Assembly (NCBI GenBank): GCA_964019135.1
Contig: OZ025253.1
Span: forward strand, 6,267,059-6,331,058
Reading direction: 5' to 3'
DNA: 64,000 bases
Source: Arenicola marina
Taxonomy: Eukaryota; Annelida; Polychaeta; Arenicolidae
This document shows, in pieces, positions 53,561-63,829 of this stretch (positions are counted from its first letter, which is position 1; the number at the start of each line of letters is the position of its first letter). The notes below the pieces were generated by a model, which worked only from the letters and a program-made list of their open reading frames with translations, was not told the origin of the DNA and ran no database searches. The position numbers and the translations under genes are program-made.

Positions 53561-55609
53561 TTTAACATGACCACCAACTCCTAAAAATAATTGATAACAT
53601 CTCGTGTCGTGTAAACGATTCTATTGTGCAGTCCAAGCATAACCAGTGGCCTATATTACCACGTCACGTTATTCGATGGCCACAGAATGTACGACATCCT
53701 TACCCGCTTGACGTCGCATTTTCTTCTCAAAGTCTGTCACTGGGGCACCAGGTTGATTGGACGCTCAACGCGTTTTTGTAATTCACACCCGGTTGGCGCT
53801 TCCGGTTCCGTGATTATGCAGTTTCTTATGAATATTCAAACAGATAGCTGCATGCGGGCGGAAACAGTAAACGTAAACGTTTCGGCGCGTTGTTTTCGAA
53901 AGTTTGCATCACCTGGTCTTTCCCAGCTAACACGTTTTTAGAACCTTTTTAGAACTTTTTTTGTTCTTATTTGGTTATAATAAATCATGACCTTTTTATT
54001 AGAATATAAATACGTTAAAACGTAAACGGAGGTGTAATACTTTTAGACTCGTATTTCAAAACGTTTTTCTGCGGTTTAAAGAACGTTTTCTTATCTGGAA
54101 AATTAATGCGCCAAAAAAACGTCTTTATCGATGAAAAAAAACGTTACGAACAAAATGATTGACAATATAAAATTAAGATACGTCACTTGAAAGTGAAGGC
54201 AGGTGATACAGTCAAGGTATCGGCGAGCAGCAGATTCCTGGAAAGAGCTGACTGTCTGCTGAAATTGTGCCTGTTACTTCATAGCAACTGACCCCCCCCC
54301 CCACCGCCGTTTGTTGTCCGGTATTCGCTAGATCCACTCGTTGCTGCATATATAGCCAAGGGCCTGGAAGGGGTGAATGGCGACACGCGACACAGGCATA
54401 TTTGAAAAATCGACATTCGACATTGACCCTCAAATTCCGACACCGAGGATTTGAAAAAAAAAACATCCACACGGATAGTGGCATTTTAGAAAAAAGCGAC
54501 ACGGAAAAAAGCCACGCTTTTGACATTTGACACTGCAAACTGTTACAAAAATCGACATTTGACACTGCAACCTTCCACACCCCGACGGATTTAATTAAAT
54601 TGTTCTCAAGATTATTATTAAATTAATTGATTCATATATTTTGGGCGAATTACGATAAGATAACATTTTAGTTCATAAATAAAGTTGCTAAATAAACATT
54701 GGTTTATTCTTTGTTATATTTTGTTCAAAAACTGGCATTCACCCCTTCTTTCCTGAATAAGACCGGCCTAATTAATGCACATATTGATATGTCGCTGATA
54801 AACAAAAGTATGACGGCACATCACAACACCCCTACACTGATTTACTCCGGTCCTCCCCCCCCCCCCCTCCCCTCCCTCTACTGTGACTGCATGTAGAGCG
54901 ATGTCACATTGTAAATGTTGTTGAGTAAGCCAATGCATACTCCTAACAACGTCAGCTAGGTAACCAGCTTTGGGCAAGTTTGATTGAGGGTCGAAAAGTC
55001 GAAAAACAACTTAATTGAAGAATGGAGGCAATGAAGGGTCGCTTGCAAGCCAGTCCTGGCTCGAGCCCAGGCCCAGCTCTCGCTACTTTGTTGCTGTGAT
55101 TCACAACCAACTTCGCTGCCCGCCTGGCTGTCTCGCTTTGTCAGTCTCCGCTTCGCCCCTGGCATGGTCTTCACTGTTTGTATCACTTTCTCTTTCGGTT
55201 CTCCTGTTGCTGGTCAGATAATTCCGGACAGGGTGAAGATCCCGTCGAAGTGGCCAGTTTACACACTGTCACTGACAGTTTCCGGTGGAGAGAAGTTGGC
55301 TTAACCTGCCTGCGGCGACTTACTGAATATTCATCAGTGTTCATGATTAATTAAAATATGCAAAATTGAGGAACCGGAAGCACCAACCGGGTGTGAATTA
55401 CAAAAACGAAGTGAGTCGTGTACTAGGTTACGCATTGGCCTCGATTCACGATAACAGATCTATCACTAGCAGACGTAGGACTAGCCCTGGTACATGCCTC
55501 TCTGACCACGCCCGTAAACGGAGCTAGTGTGAGAGCCCTGCCGCTGACACGGCCGAAAACAAGAAATCGGCAGAAATCGCGGACCGGTGGCTCATCGGTA
55601 AATTGACGA
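53561..55609. other. No gene recognised
   Basis: A cluster of GACATTTGACACTGCAA-like words lies near 54410-54580, a C-run at 54292-54302 and another at 54857-54868. Open frames such as 54212-54580 on the minus strand lack any recognisable domain or splice partner. Confidence 0.5.
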
Positions 55610-55735
55610 TTTCCCGATTCACCGTTAATTAATATTAAAATTCCTAGTGAAATGCAAATCCTTAATCACGAGGGTCGGTCAATGCATCATTCCCGGTTCA
55701 CGATGAAATAAGAGGCGCATTCGAACGACAAAACC
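55610..55735. repeat. Dispersed motif block, ATTCCCGGTTCACGATGAA type
   Basis: It shares TTGACGATTTCCCGATT, CGGTCAATGCATCATTCCC and GTTCACGATGAAAT with 58040-58275. The block at 10816-11060 holds the same motif in the opposite orientation. Confidence 0.6.
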
Positions 55736-55844
55736 CCTTAATAATAATAATAACAATCTGACATAAAAGGAAGGCATGAATCAACTGTATCAAATTTTAT
55801 TTTTACAAGAGCGCTAAGCTCTGATACACTTAAGCCGCGCTGGC

Positions 55845-57265
55845 AGTGTCATTTGTCGCTTGCCAGCCACGTAGCAGTGTCATTTGTCGCTTGCCTGCCA
55901 CGTGGCCGTGTCATTTGTCGCTTGCCAGCCACGTGGCCGTATCATTTGTCGCTTGCCAGCCACGCGGCAGTGTCATTTGTCGCTTGCCAGCCACGTGGCA
56001 GTGTCATTTGTCGCTTGCCAGCCACGTGGCCGTATCATTTGTCGCTTGCCAGCCACGCGGCAGTGTCATTTGTCGCTTGCCAGCCACGTGACCGTGTCAT
56101 TTGTCGCTTGCCAGCCACGCGGCAGTGTCATTTGTCGCTTGTCAGCCACGTGGCAGTGTCATTTGTCGCTTGCCAGCCACGTGGCCGTATCATTTGTCGC
56201 TTGCCAGCCACGTGACCGTGTCATTTGTCGCTTGCCAGCCACGTGGCAGTGTCATTTGTCGCTTGCCAGCCACGTGGCAGTGTCATTTGTCGCTTGCCAG
56301 CCACGCGGCAGTGTCATTTGTCGCTTGCCAGCCACGTGGCAGTGTCATTTGTCGCTTGCCAGCCACGTGGCCGTATCATTTGTCGCTTGCCAGCCACGTG
56401 ACCGTGTCATTTGTCGCTTGCCAGCCACGTGGCAGCGTCATTTGTCGCTTGCCAGCCACGTGGCAGTGTCATTTGTCGCTGGCCAGCCACGCGGCAGCGT
56501 CATTTGTCGCTTGTCAGCCACGTAACAGTGTCATTTGTCGCTTGCCAGCCACGTGGCCGTATCATTTGTCGCTTGCCAGCCACGTGACCGTGTCATTTGT
56601 CGCTTGCCAGCCACGTGGCAGTGTCATTTGTCGCTTGTCAGCCACGTGGCAGTGTCATTTGTCGCTTGCCGGCCACGTGACAGCGTCATTTGTCGCTTGC
56701 CGGCCACGTGGCAGTGTCATTTGTCGCTTGCCGGCCACGTGGCAGTGTCATTTGTCGCTTGTCAGCCACGTGACCGTGTCATTTGTCGCTTGCCAGCCAC
56801 GTGGCAGTGTCATTTGTCGCTTGCCGGCCACGTGACAGCGTCATTTGTCGCTTGCCAGCCACGTGGCAGTGTCATTTGTCGCTTGCCGGCCACGTGACAG
56901 CGTCATTTGTCGCTTGCCAGCCACGTGACCGTGTCATTTGTCGCTTGCCAGCCACGTGGCAGTGTCATTTGTCGCTTGCCAGCCACGTGGCAGTGTCATT
57001 TGTCGCTTGCCAGCCACGTGACCGTGTCATTTGTCGCTTGCCAGCCACGTGGCAGTGTCATTTGTCGCTTGCCAGCCACGTGGCAGTGTCATTTGTCGCT
57101 GGCCAGCCACGCGGCAGCGTCATTTGTCGCTTGTCAGTCACGTAACAGTGTTATTTGTCGCTTGTCAGCCACGTGGCAGTGTCATTTATCGCTTGCCGGC
57201 CACGTGACAGCGTCATTTGTCGCTTGCCGGCCACGTGGCAGTGTCATTTGTCGCTTGCCAGCCAC
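55845..57265. repeat. 31-bp minisatellite carrying CACGTG, about 46 units
   Basis: Head-to-tail 31-bp units contain GTCATTTGTCGCTTGCCAGCC and then CACGTGGCAGT, CACGTGACCGT, CACGTGGCCGT or CACGCGGCAGT. GCCACGTGGC is a palindrome holding the E-box CACGTG. Period 31 makes repetitive frames rotate over 93 bp; these are not treated as genes. A rare variant pair (CTGGCCAGCC with CACGCGG, then CACGTAACAGT) occurs near 56480-56525 and again near 57100-57145, about 620 bp (20 units) apart. Confidence 0.94.
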
Positions 57266-58039
57266 CTTCATTGCAGAGTCACCTTCCGCTGAGCTACAGA
57301 TCAGGTCGTGGATTCGAGCCCTGGCACCAGCATACGGGGCAAGTTTCATCCAACGCCATTTCATTACCCCGGTGGGTGGGGGGGGGGCTTCTTGGCCCAG
57401 ATATTGACCTTCATGTGCACAGAATCGTTGCGGAGTTGACCTCTACCGGCCTCATGGAGAAGTTGACAGCGGTCTATCGCACTCGTAATATACCACAGCC
57501 ACCGGGGGGGTTGGAAGACGTTATTTTTATGTTTGAGTGTTGAAAACTATAATGTTGCAAGAAATTACAGCTGATTCGACCGTTTTTCAAGAATCTTGAG
57601 ATTTGCCCCCCGGCCGACAGCAGCGGTAAAGCGAAGCTTGCGTAGCGCCACCGTGCGCGGAGCTTGCATCCACTTATATGCTTACATACTTTTTGCCGTA
57701 CACGTTCTCGCTTCGATCAACTGTTTTTCGGTGGTGTTGACTTTTTGTCGGTATTTTCACCAAGGTATCAATATTTGATTATATTGATTTGAATATTAAC
57801 ATAAGACCGGTTATCCAGACAATTTGTTTAGTCCCAAAAAATACCGTGAAAAAATAAACAAACATGGCCATTTTTTTTAAATTGAATATATTTCCAATTT
57901 ATAAAGACGAACCCAACTTTTCAAAAACATGAAATACATCCTAAAAGACCACTCCATCAAATTCCGGAATAGATCCCCAGTCGGTATAGCTGTATTGCTC
58001 ACTTGAAGTGCATAAAAGTGGGGGGGCAAGGGGGGGTCG
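57266..58039. other. No gene recognised; B-box-like GATTCGAGCCC at ~57313
   Basis: A tRNA-like fragment with GGATTCGAGCCC lies at about 57310, but its A-box-like sequence is on the opposite strand, so no intact tRNA or SINE is called. The rest is AT-rich. Confidence 0.45.
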
Positions 58040-58275
58040 TGTTCCTAAATCACGAAGAATACATTTCTTTATTCCCAGGTCACGATGAATTAAAAACAGA
58101 TCTCACCACATACAATGGAGGGGCGGATACACGATACTAAATTGACGATTTACCGATTTAATATTCCCAGTTCACGATTAATGAAATTTTCGATCCCGGC
58201 GGTCGGCTAATACATCATTCCCAGTTCACAAGGTATTATTTTCCTCATTCCCAGTTCACGGTGAAATGAAAAGCC
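58040..58275. repeat. Dispersed motif block, ATTCCCAGTTCACG type
   Basis: Four to five copies of ATTCCCAGGTCACGATGAA/ATTCCCAGTTCACG are spaced 40-70 bp, collinear with 55610-55735. Confidence 0.6.
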
Positions 58276-59034
58276 CTATATATCCCTCCCCCCGACCCCC
58301 CCACCCCCTCCCCCCGCGCCACTTCCAAGTTTGATATATTCTGATCAGCATTACCATGCACATTTACCCGCATATTTACTTTGTTGACTACAAATATATT
58401 TGCATGCCTTTACGGGACACGATTACTATTTTAGTGGAAATATTCCTATTATCGCCCACACAGACACTTCTGGCCGCTGTTCGCTAAAACGAGTCTTGCT
58501 ACACAACCACCATAATCTGGGAAAATATTTGTAAAGTCAAGAGAACAGCCTATTAATTTATAGGACCGGCAATTATGAAAAAACATATTTGCAGGATATG
58601 AAGGCAATTTAGGCAAATACTGGGCCATTGATTATGACTTACAATATTGTTAGGTACTAAGTCAGCAAACTTAAAAGCAAGTAAAAAAATTCTACATATG
58701 GAAACTTCAGTTATGGCTCAGATTTATCAAGAATATTTCTAACCGCACATTGTGGATTCTTGAACAAGACCTGTTTGATATTCAGCAAACTTTGAGTGCA
58801 TTCATGATAAATAGTATATCAATATATCTATACCTAAATATACCAGATTATTTTATTTTCAAAAGAAAGTGTATTTAAATATCCAAATGATTAATTTTGT
58901 AGATTGCCCATTTTATGGAATATATATATAATTTAACATGATCACTTAAATAATTTCAAACATCCTGATGAACTTATCAAGCTACATATAAATATACTTC
59001 CATAAAGTATGTGTGAAATCCGAAAATAACAAAG
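58276..59034. other. No gene recognised
   Basis: C-rich tract at 58285-58316, then AT-rich sequence. This is the intergenic flank downstream of the membrane protein gene. Confidence 0.5.
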
Positions 59035-59968
59035 CAGTAAGGTGAACTGGAAATTTTATTGATGCATATGGCCTTAGGCCCATTTTGAAATAAATACCGG
59101 TACAAAGTTGAATCATAAGAATTAATAGATATTATAGCAATAATAATCCAATATACCGGTACATAACTTGCTATGTTTGACATATAATAGACAGAGATGC
59201 CTCCATGATTAAAAACAGATCATAAGTTGGCTTAATAACATAATATTTATGCCCCATTTCAAGTAACTGCCTTTAGTCAAAGCATTCACAAAAAAAGGAA
59301 TGAATGTGAAGACAATTGTGCACTTTGTTACATTTTGGACAGGTCTGATTACCAACCATTAAATTTTGAATGCATGGTAGTACTTTTATGATGAATGTTC
59401 TAATGATAAACTATCGGTAGGTTTGCCAATATGTAACAGCTCAGAAGCAAGACTGGCAGTTAAAAAAAATCTAGTCACTTGGCTGTAAGTGAGATAATCA
59501 AAAAATTAATTGTGACTAAAAATGCAAATGCAAATACCTGCACACATTAAGGTGTATGTCATGTAATCTAGAAATATAAAACCTGGTAAAATGTTCTTAT
59601 ATCCACAATGCTTTAATAATTAATTGTAATAATGCAACATTAGATATTTACGTGTCTACATACCAAATGACGTGCCTCCTGTGGTTAATAGTGTGATAAG
59701 TGGTTGGCATCTTGCCCAGAACTTGCTCAGAACTGTTGTAAATCTAAAAGAGCTCACATGGAACCATTTGGATGTGTCAATATTGTATTCCTATGTCTAC
59801 AGACAGCGCCATATTATGTGAGTGCCTACGGAATATTCGATGGGACTATGCAAATGATCATCAGGTCGATGTTAACCAGGTAATATCCGTAATATTTGCA
59901 CAAAATATTATCGTAGACGTGACGCCGCCTAGCGTTTGAAATTGACGACACAATCTCACCACGCGGCG
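59035..59968 (-). other. Probable 3' untranslated region of the TMEM26-like gene
   Basis: Non-repetitive AT-rich sequence directly follows the stop codon on the minus strand and leads to a perfect AATAAA poly(A) signal (59055-59060, minus). No cleavage evidence is available; the end at 59035 is an estimate. Confidence 0.45.
59055..59060 (-). terminator. AATAAA poly(A) signal candidate
   Basis: Minus-strand AATAAA lies about 910 bp downstream of the stop codon at 59969-59971. It is the first clear hexamer I noticed in otherwise repeat-free sequence. Confidence 0.4.
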
Positions 59969-61222
59969 TTAAAATCGCATCGTTCCGCCAAGTATCTTAT
60001 TTTTGTCCTCATTCTTCATCCGCTTGGCGTCCTTGGCCGCCATCACCTCCAGCGACACCTGGACGATGGAGATGACCATGACGGTGGCCTCCTTGATGAT
60101 AAGCAGCAGAAAGGTGATGCTGACCTCTTCCAGCCCGCCCAGCACCTGGTACAGATACACCCTGACTGCGAAGAAAGGCACATTGCTGGCCATGAGCAGA
60201 CACAGCTTGGCCGCCTGCGTGACACGCTCGATGCTCTGGGGCAGGCAGCAGAGGGCGCCGGTGACGTTAACGACCATGACGTTGAGGCCGATGAGCCCTA
60301 GGACGATGTTGGTGAGGGTGGCGTTCGTGGCGAAATAGTCGCCGTTGTTAAAGATCTCCTGGAGCAGGGCGAAGGCGTCTAGGCCCTCCATGAAGCCGCT
60401 GAAGCAGAGATCCAGGGCCAGGTGCATGGCCACCGACCGCCTGACCTTCATGTCCTGACGAAGGGTCTGGTGCGTCACGGCCTTGGCCACCGCCGCTTGG
60501 AACAGACTCCGGCGGGAGCCGGGCCGGGCCGTGGATCCAGACCCGCGCTGGGGATCGGGATGACGGTGCCTGGGCCACACACTGGGACCCACCCGCCTTC
60601 CGGTCCCGGATCCGGTTCCAGATCTATCCCTCATCCCCGGTACGGCACCCCCGGCATTATTGGCACCACCTCGTGATAGGTATATGTCGCCTTGGGAGGG
60701 AACCACGGCGCACTTCACGGTGCAGCCCGCATGTTTGTCAACCGGAACCTGGATCTGGTCTTGATCCTGATCGGAAGCCGGTTGGTCTTCGATTCCGGAT
60801 TGGCTTACCATCCACATATCCAAAGCGCTGTCGGGATCATCATCAGGATTCGATCTCGTCTTCCTGGATCCGTCCCTATCAACTATGATTTCACTCTCCG
60901 GATTACCAGCCTGGGTCTCCCTGGTTCCAGACCCTTGGGAAGCTGTAATGCCACCGTATTCCTCATCCAGAGAGCCATCCTGATCATTATCGGAAAGGGA
61001 TACAGACACCTCCTTAGATCCGCATGCATTGTCCCCCGGATCCACGCAATCCCTGTCTCCTGTAAGCCTGGCCCTACCAGTAAGGGCTCCGGACACCGTG
61101 TTGAAATTGGGACGAGTCTGACTGGCCCGCATCCGGATGTGGAGCCAGCCTTTCTGGAGCACCAGCCACAGCGGCAGCCGGAAGAGGATCACGACCACGG
61201 AGGACTGGATCAGGACCAACAG
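59969..61222 (-). CDS. TMEM26-like gene, last exon
   Basis: The exon encodes 417 residues: a membrane helix (LLVLIQSSVVVILFRLPLW), a long low-complexity acidic/arginine-rich region without hydrophobic segments, then RQDMKVRRSVAMHLALDLCF, a helix around TNIVLGLIGLNVMVVNVTGA, a VPFFAVRVYLY segment and a final helix before the charged tail AAKDAKRMKNEDKNK. The region has marked codon bias towards G/C compared with the AT-rich flanks. Confidence 0.75.
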   Translation of the reverse strand: MLVLIQSSVVVILFRLPLWLVLQKGWLHIRMRASQTRPNFNTVSGALTGRARLTGDRDCVDPGDNACGSKEVSVSLSDNDQDGSLDEEYGGITASQGSGTRETQAGNPESEIIVDRDGSRKTRSNPDDDPDSALDMWMVSQSGIEDQPASDQDQDQIQVPVDKHAGCTVKCAVVPSQGDIYLSRGGANNAGGAVPGMRDRSGTGSGTGRRVGPSVWPRHRHPDPQRGSGSTARPGSRRSLFQAAVAKAVTHQTLRQDMKVRRSVAMHLALDLCFSGFMEGLDAFALLQEIFNNGDYFATNATLTNIVLGLIGLNVMVVNVTGALCCLPQSIERVTQAAKLCLLMASNVPFFAVRVYLYQVLGGLEEVSITFLLLIIKEATVMVISIVQVSLEVMAAKDAKRMKNEDKNKILGGTMRF

Positions 61223-63210
61223 CTGTCGGGAAGAGCGGGAGGGTGGCAGTGGGTTATTAGAGGCTACCAGTGTGATAAGTGGAGACTTCAACACCGAGTG
61301 ATTAGTACGTTAATGGGTGAGTGGGTCTTTTTCACGGTCCGAATTGTAGCGCAAAAGCCACATTTGCTACCATAGTAAATTCAAAAGACAATCTTAGAGT
61401 ACTCAAAAAGAAAATATTTCAATTGGGATTGCTTGTTTTAGATGAGGGAAATTATTAATGTAGTGTGAAAAGTATATTTGCTAGCATTGTAAATTCAACA
61501 TGTAGTGTGAAAGGTATATTTGCTAGCATTGTAAATTCAACACAAAACCTTAGAATACTCAAACAATATATATTTCCATTGTTATGCCTGTGCTAGATGC
61601 GGGATTTTATTAATGAAATGTAGTAGTGATTTAGTATCAGGATTTACAGAGCGCTCGCAATGTAATTTATGCATTCACATCCCTTAAACGTCAGTCTCTG
61701 GGAAAATTAATTCGTCTATTCGGGTGTCTATATGGCTCATCATTCCGTATCTATGGCATACAATATGACTCCAGAGTGAAATTAACAAATATTCTATTTT
61801 GACAGCATGTTCGTGATGTGGTTTCATGTCCTAAAAGCACGTTTCGACCCCCGAACTGAACATAACATCATAATATAAGTTAAAGTTACTCACCACTGTC
61901 ACATAAGAATTTTCATCTGTGATTTTTTCGTAAACCTCGACTGATGAGTTCATATTAACAAACGTAATGGGACCTTCGTAAGGAACTTTGTACTCCTGCC
62001 ACAAGGTGTCGCTGTTGACCAAGTCCACGTCTGACGTCACAATGTCGAAGTGACTCGTGACGAACGGCACGTAGCACGAGCAGTGCGTGACGTCACTGCT
62101 GTTGATGAGGAGCACGGATGTGCCATCGTGGCAATAACAAGTCATGTTAGCGGGGATTTGATCCAGGTAGATGTTCACGTCATTCACCAGGTAAATGATC
62201 AACTGGACTGGGTAGGACACGATGAACACGATCCTAGGGTGAAAGTACATAGACATGATTACGTTATGACAGCATAAAATGCAAATACCACCAAACCAAC
62301 ACAAGTGGAGTAATGTTAGTCAAAACCAGAGGGAATGCAACCTAATAAACCGATGACGTTTTCGTCGAGTATATCAGAAACCGATGTGTACATTATGTAT
62401 ATTAATACCATATATTCTTGCCCCTTGTAGGCATCCAGTGAGTATAAACCGAGATCAAATGACAGGTCATCGATGCGGTTACTGCAGTAAGCTCTGTCCT
62501 TCACAGATAATCTTATTTAGTCATAAGCGCAAATGCCGCGATGCAAATCTTACTCCTTAAACCAAAACAAGAACTGCAAATCCATGGTTTGTCGCAGATG
62601 GACGGGATGCCAACAACCCATTTAAAAATAGAATGTGATACAAATGAGGAATAATCAGCAATGTCTTCCCCTTATTGACTGCCGTGCAAATCACATGGAA
62701 CAATGATACTTTCTGGTGAACGATATCACCCATGCCTAACAAAGCAAGCACAAACGTCAGCCTTCCAAGATTTGGATCAGAAGGCAGATTTCCAATAGGC
62801 AGAAATAATCTCAGTATAAAAGACTAACATTCCCTATTGCCTGTAGTGCCGGCAGTGATAATACGTTACATACATTAATTGATAATCCGTTGAGACTCCA
62901 ATTTCAAAACCAGTTCGATATGTTCGCTTTAACTTACCAAGTGATTGTGACAGACAATAGGAAAGCTGCCTGCAGTGCTGAGACCTCATTGGTCACTTCT
63001 CGGTCGACCTTGCCGCCGATTGGCTGTTTGTTGTCGACCTTGCCGCCGATTGGCTGTTTGTTGTCGACCTTGCCGCCGATTGGCTGTTTGCTGCGGGCGT
63101 GGCGCACGCACACCACGAAGCCGGACATCGGGACACCCAGCGTGAAGATGTAAGCCGGGATCGACTCCAGGAACGCCAGCCGCGTGTCTCGATTGGCCGT
63201 CTTGAACAAC
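59969..63210 (-). CDS. Multi-pass membrane protein, TMEM26-like (tentative), N-terminus outside window
   Basis: Three exons on the minus strand: 62938-63210, 61894-62233 and 59969-61222, with stop TAA at 59969-59971. Splice sites are consensus (acceptors CTGTCTCCAG, TTCACCCTAG, CTTCCCGACAG; donors TTG|GTAAGT and GTG|GTGAGT), and phases agree: TG+G rebuilds Trp at the first junction, the second is phase 0. The visible product is 621 aa. Hydrophobic segments lie near LAFLESIPAYIFTLGVPMSG, across junction 1 (SVTITWIVFIVSYPVQLIIY), at the start of exon 3 (LLVLIQSSVVVILFRLPLW) and in four stretches near the C-terminus, ending TFLLLIIKEATVMVISIVQV. Between them lie a Cys-containing glycosylated loop (NMT, NSS, NSS) and about 220 residues of acidic, Ser/Gly/Arg-rich disordered sequence. 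The order of segments and the VPFFAVRVYLYQVLG stretch recall TMEM26 or TMEM121 families; homology is unproven and function unknown. Confidence 0.72.
61460..61545. repeat. 43-bp tandem duplication in intron
   Basis: Two adjacent copies of TAGTGTGAAAAGTATATTTG...TAAATTCAACA, and a weaker third near 61355-61390, lie in the last intron of the TMEM26-like gene. Confidence 0.7.
61894..62233 (-). CDS. TMEM26-like gene, middle exon
   Basis: The exon completes the split Trp, then encodes IVFIVSYPVQLIIYLVNDVN and a luminal/extracellular loop with three N-glycosylation sequons and four Cys (CYC and CSC pairs), ending ENSYVTV before GTGAGT. Confidence 0.72.
62234..62937 (-). other. Intron of the TMEM26-like gene
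   Basis: The intron lies between the consensus donor at 62937 and acceptor at 62234. Short antisense and sense frames inside have no motifs. Confidence 0.6.
62938..63210 (-). CDS. TMEM26-like gene, first visible exon, with decapeptide repeat
   Basis: The exon starts one base before codon TTG (Leu; not a start) and encodes LFKTANRDTRLAFLESIP, a membrane segment, then three identical KQPIGGKVDN decapeptides from a 30-bp tandem repeat, then SALQAAFLLSVTIT and TG of a split Trp codon. At least one upstream exon must lie beyond 63210. Confidence 0.7.
63003..63092. repeat. 30-bp x3 in-frame repeat within a coding exon
   Basis: Three copies of GTCGACCTTGCCGCCGATTG+GCTGTTTGTT are identical except for one base in the last. 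On the minus strand each encodes KQPIGGKVDN (phase-shifted) and contains AGCCAATCGG. Confidence 0.92.
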
Positions 63211-63829
63211 CTGGAGACAGGCAGGGGGGTGGGGGGGGGGAGATTGGGCCATGCACTTGAGTATAATATTATTATATTATTATTCGATCAGCAGCAGTAA
63301 AAATATATGTAGTAGTACCTCCCATTGTTGTAGCAGTACTGTAGTAATTATATTTATAGTAATTAGTAATGCTAATAATAATAATAATAAATAATAATAA
63401 TAATAAATTATAATAATAACAATAATAATGCTAATACAAACAATAATAGTGACTGGGGTAGTATTAGCACTAGTAGGCCTATAATTTATTTCTCGCCCTC
63501 ACTCATTGTGAGGGTCTGGGATAAACTCGCCTCGTACTCCGCGACTCAATACCTTCTAAAAGGTTCGATTTGTCACCTCTCAGGTTGACATTTGACCACG
63601 TTTCGCGTAAAAAAAATGCATTGGGCATTGGTTCGAGGGCGAAATGGGTTTAACCAAAGGGCTCCATATCGTGTCTGAGGCTGTAGACAATGATAGGATA
63701 GGAGTTTGGCAGTCGATGTATGAATAATGAATACAGAATGATGAACGAGCAGACGAGGTGATCATTCATATGTGCGTCATTGTTGATAACCCCGCAAGTG
63801 GAATAAAGCTCATACAAAACAACACGAGG
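63211..63829. other. Upstream intron with (AAT)n microsatellite
   Basis: An AAT-rich microsatellite lies at about 63366-63430 and a G-run at 63223-63240, next to the exon acceptor. No upstream exon was identified before the window end. Confidence 0.6.

Noticed and set aside
54212..54580. 122-codon minus-strand frame
   Set aside because: It overlaps a cluster of GACATTTGACACTG words, has no domain and no splice partner.
57290..57345. tRNA gene near GATTCGAGCCC
   Set aside because: The B-box-like sequence is on plus, while the only A-box-like sequence (TAGCTCAGCGG) is on minus and in the wrong order, so no cloverleaf is possible.
55846..57407. Overlapping repetitive frames in the 31-bp array
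   Set aside because: Period 31 makes each frame read the unit in three phases over 93 bp. There are no conserved starts or ends.
59936..61375. Plus-strand frames opposite the TMEM26-like last exon
   Set aside because: The minus strand has correct splice sites, hydrophobic helices and matching phases; the plus frames are shadows.
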